Source of the DNA: Thermoprotei archaeon
GTDB taxonomy: Archaea; Thermoproteota; Thermoprotei; Thermofilales; B15-G2
Direction of reading: 5' to 3'
NCBI GenBank assembly: GCA_003649445.1
Contig: QMRV01000119.1
Coordinates: 1-5,992 of the forward strand
DNA length: 5,992 bases
Shown here in pieces: positions 5,227 to 5,992 of this stretch. The position numbers and the translations under genes were made by a program. Under the pieces are notes generated by a model. That model was given only the letters and a program-made list of their open reading frames with translations. It did no database searches and was not told the origin of the DNA. Within the stretch, counting starts at the first letter, position 1. Each line of letters begins with the position of its first letter.

Positions 5227-5992
5227 TGCTTTGGAAATTCATTGCTGTTGCAGCAATTATAGTGGCCATTATCATAGGTGTTGGAGTTATATTTTACATG
5301 AAGCCCTATATTTCCAGCACTACCAATACTCCGCTAGTGCCGACGATAAGAACTAACGTGTCTAACATTAGCGGATATGTTATAGTGTTTTGCGCTGGAA
5401 GCTTGTATATTCCTCTTCAAGAACTTAAGGAGGTTTTTGAGGAAAAGTTTCCAGGCGTTGAGGTTGTCATTGAGCCTTCCGGTAGCGTTATGGCTGTACG
5501 TAAGGTTGTCGAGCTTAACCGTAGATGTGATGTAATAGCTCTCGCAGATTACAGGCTTATACCGAAATATATGATGCCGAACTATGCTAAATGGTACGTA
5601 GCCTTTGCAACTAACGAGATAGTGCTTTGCTACACTAATAAAAGCAAGTACGCTGATAAAATCAATGCTGATAACTGGTATGAAATACTTTTAAGACCTG
5701 ATGTCAGATATGGTTTCTCTAACCCCAATGATGATCCTTGCGGTTACAGGGCTTTAACCGTGTTAGGGTTAGCTAGCTTGCTTTACGGTGAAAACATACT
5801 GGATAAACTGGTTCTTTCGAGAACAAATATTAAGGCTAAGGAAGTTGACGGTGAACTTCACATATATGTTCCGTCGGAACTAGAGGTGTACTCCGAGAAC
5901 CCTGTAATTAGAAGTAAGAGTGTTGACCTTATAGCGCTTCTAGAAGCCGGAGCTTTAGATTACGCTTTTGAATATAGGAGTGTAGCTGTTCA
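5226..5992 (+). CDS. wtpA: WtpA-type tungstate/molybdate-binding protein (3' end outside window)
   Basis: An uninterrupted frame runs from ATG 5226 to the window edge (255 codons of about 340 expected). Residues 5-25 form a hydrophobic N-terminal signal/anchor, followed by a Ser/Thr-rich linker (30-49), as in archaeal ABC receptors tethered outside the membrane. The mature domain has VFCAGSLYIPLQELKEVFEE (54-73), EPSGSVMAVRKV (83-94), DVIALADYRLIP (102-113), FATNEIVLCYTNKSKYAD (127-144), the family hallmark SNPNDDPCGYR (165-175) and LLEAGALDYAFEYRSVAV (238-255). In archaeal WtpA/ModA structures an Asp of the PNDDP loop and a Glu of the EAGA loop give tungstate octahedral coordination (from memory); Asp169/170 and Glu240 are the counterparts. 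An AGGT lies nine bases upstream. Its permease and ATPase partners are presumably beyond the window, since those upstream are broken. Tungstate versus molybdate preference cannot be decided from sequence. Confidence 0.93.
   Translation, partial: MLWKFIAVAAIIVAIIIGVGVIFYMKPYISSTTNTPLVPTIRTNVSNISGYVIVFCAGSLYIPLQELKEVFEEKFPGVEVVIEPSGSVMAVRKVVELNRRCDVIALADYRLIPKYMMPNYAKWYVAFATNEIVLCYTNKSKYADKINADNWYEILLRPDVRYGFSNPNDDPCGYRALTVLGLASLLYGENILDKLVLSRTNIKAKEVDGELHIYVPSELEVYSENPVIRSKSVDLIALLEAGALDYAFEYRSVAV

Noticed and set aside
1..5992. CRISPR array, tRNA/rRNA genes or insertion sequence
   Set aside because: No regularly spaced repeats, cloverleaf-like segments, transposase frames or terminal inverted repeats were seen on reading either strand.

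Overview
The window looks like chromosomal DNA from an AT-rich archaeon, most likely a hyperthermophilic member of the Thermoproteota. The evidence is a WtpA-type tungstate-binding protein of archaeal type, TATA/BRE-like promoters very close to start codons, a VapBC-type toxin-antitoxin pair, T-tract termination and heavy AGG/AGA arginine use. The exact lineage cannot be fixed from this sequence alone.

Layout from left to right. Positions 1-582 hold the 3' end of a probable antitoxin gene, overlapping by one base a PIN-domain toxin gene (vapC), followed by a T-rich terminator. Positions 583-1135 hold a decayed, unidentified gene with an in-frame stop and a frameshift. A hypothetical gene on the minus strand (1073-1477) converges on it and overlaps its end. 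A divergent spacer (1478-1635) carries the promoter of an intact 406-residue MFS transporter (1636-2856).

Directly after the MFS stop codon lies the main feature: a dead molybdate/tungstate-type ABC transporter operon. It consists of the C-terminal half of a ModA-like binding protein (2857-3283; one nonsense codon, one frameshift), an otherwise full-length ModB/WtpB-like permease with two cancelling frameshifts (3246-4073), and a heavily damaged ModC/WtpC-like ATPase (4092-5070; several frameshifts, in-frame stops, an internal deletion, altered Walker A, apparent loss of the Q-loop and a distorted signature motif) whose TOBE domain is still open.

A 155-bp spacer with a TATA box and a small direct/inverted repeat then leads into an apparently intact wtpA (5226 to the window edge), encoding a membrane-anchored WtpA-family oxyanion-binding protein. 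The arrangement suggests that a ModA-type uptake system has decayed beside a WtpA-type system, which may have replaced it. Intact genes alternate with broken ones, and the broken ones carry real deletions and motif losses, so sequencing error alone is an unlikely explanation, although several individual frameshifts do lie in short homopolymers.
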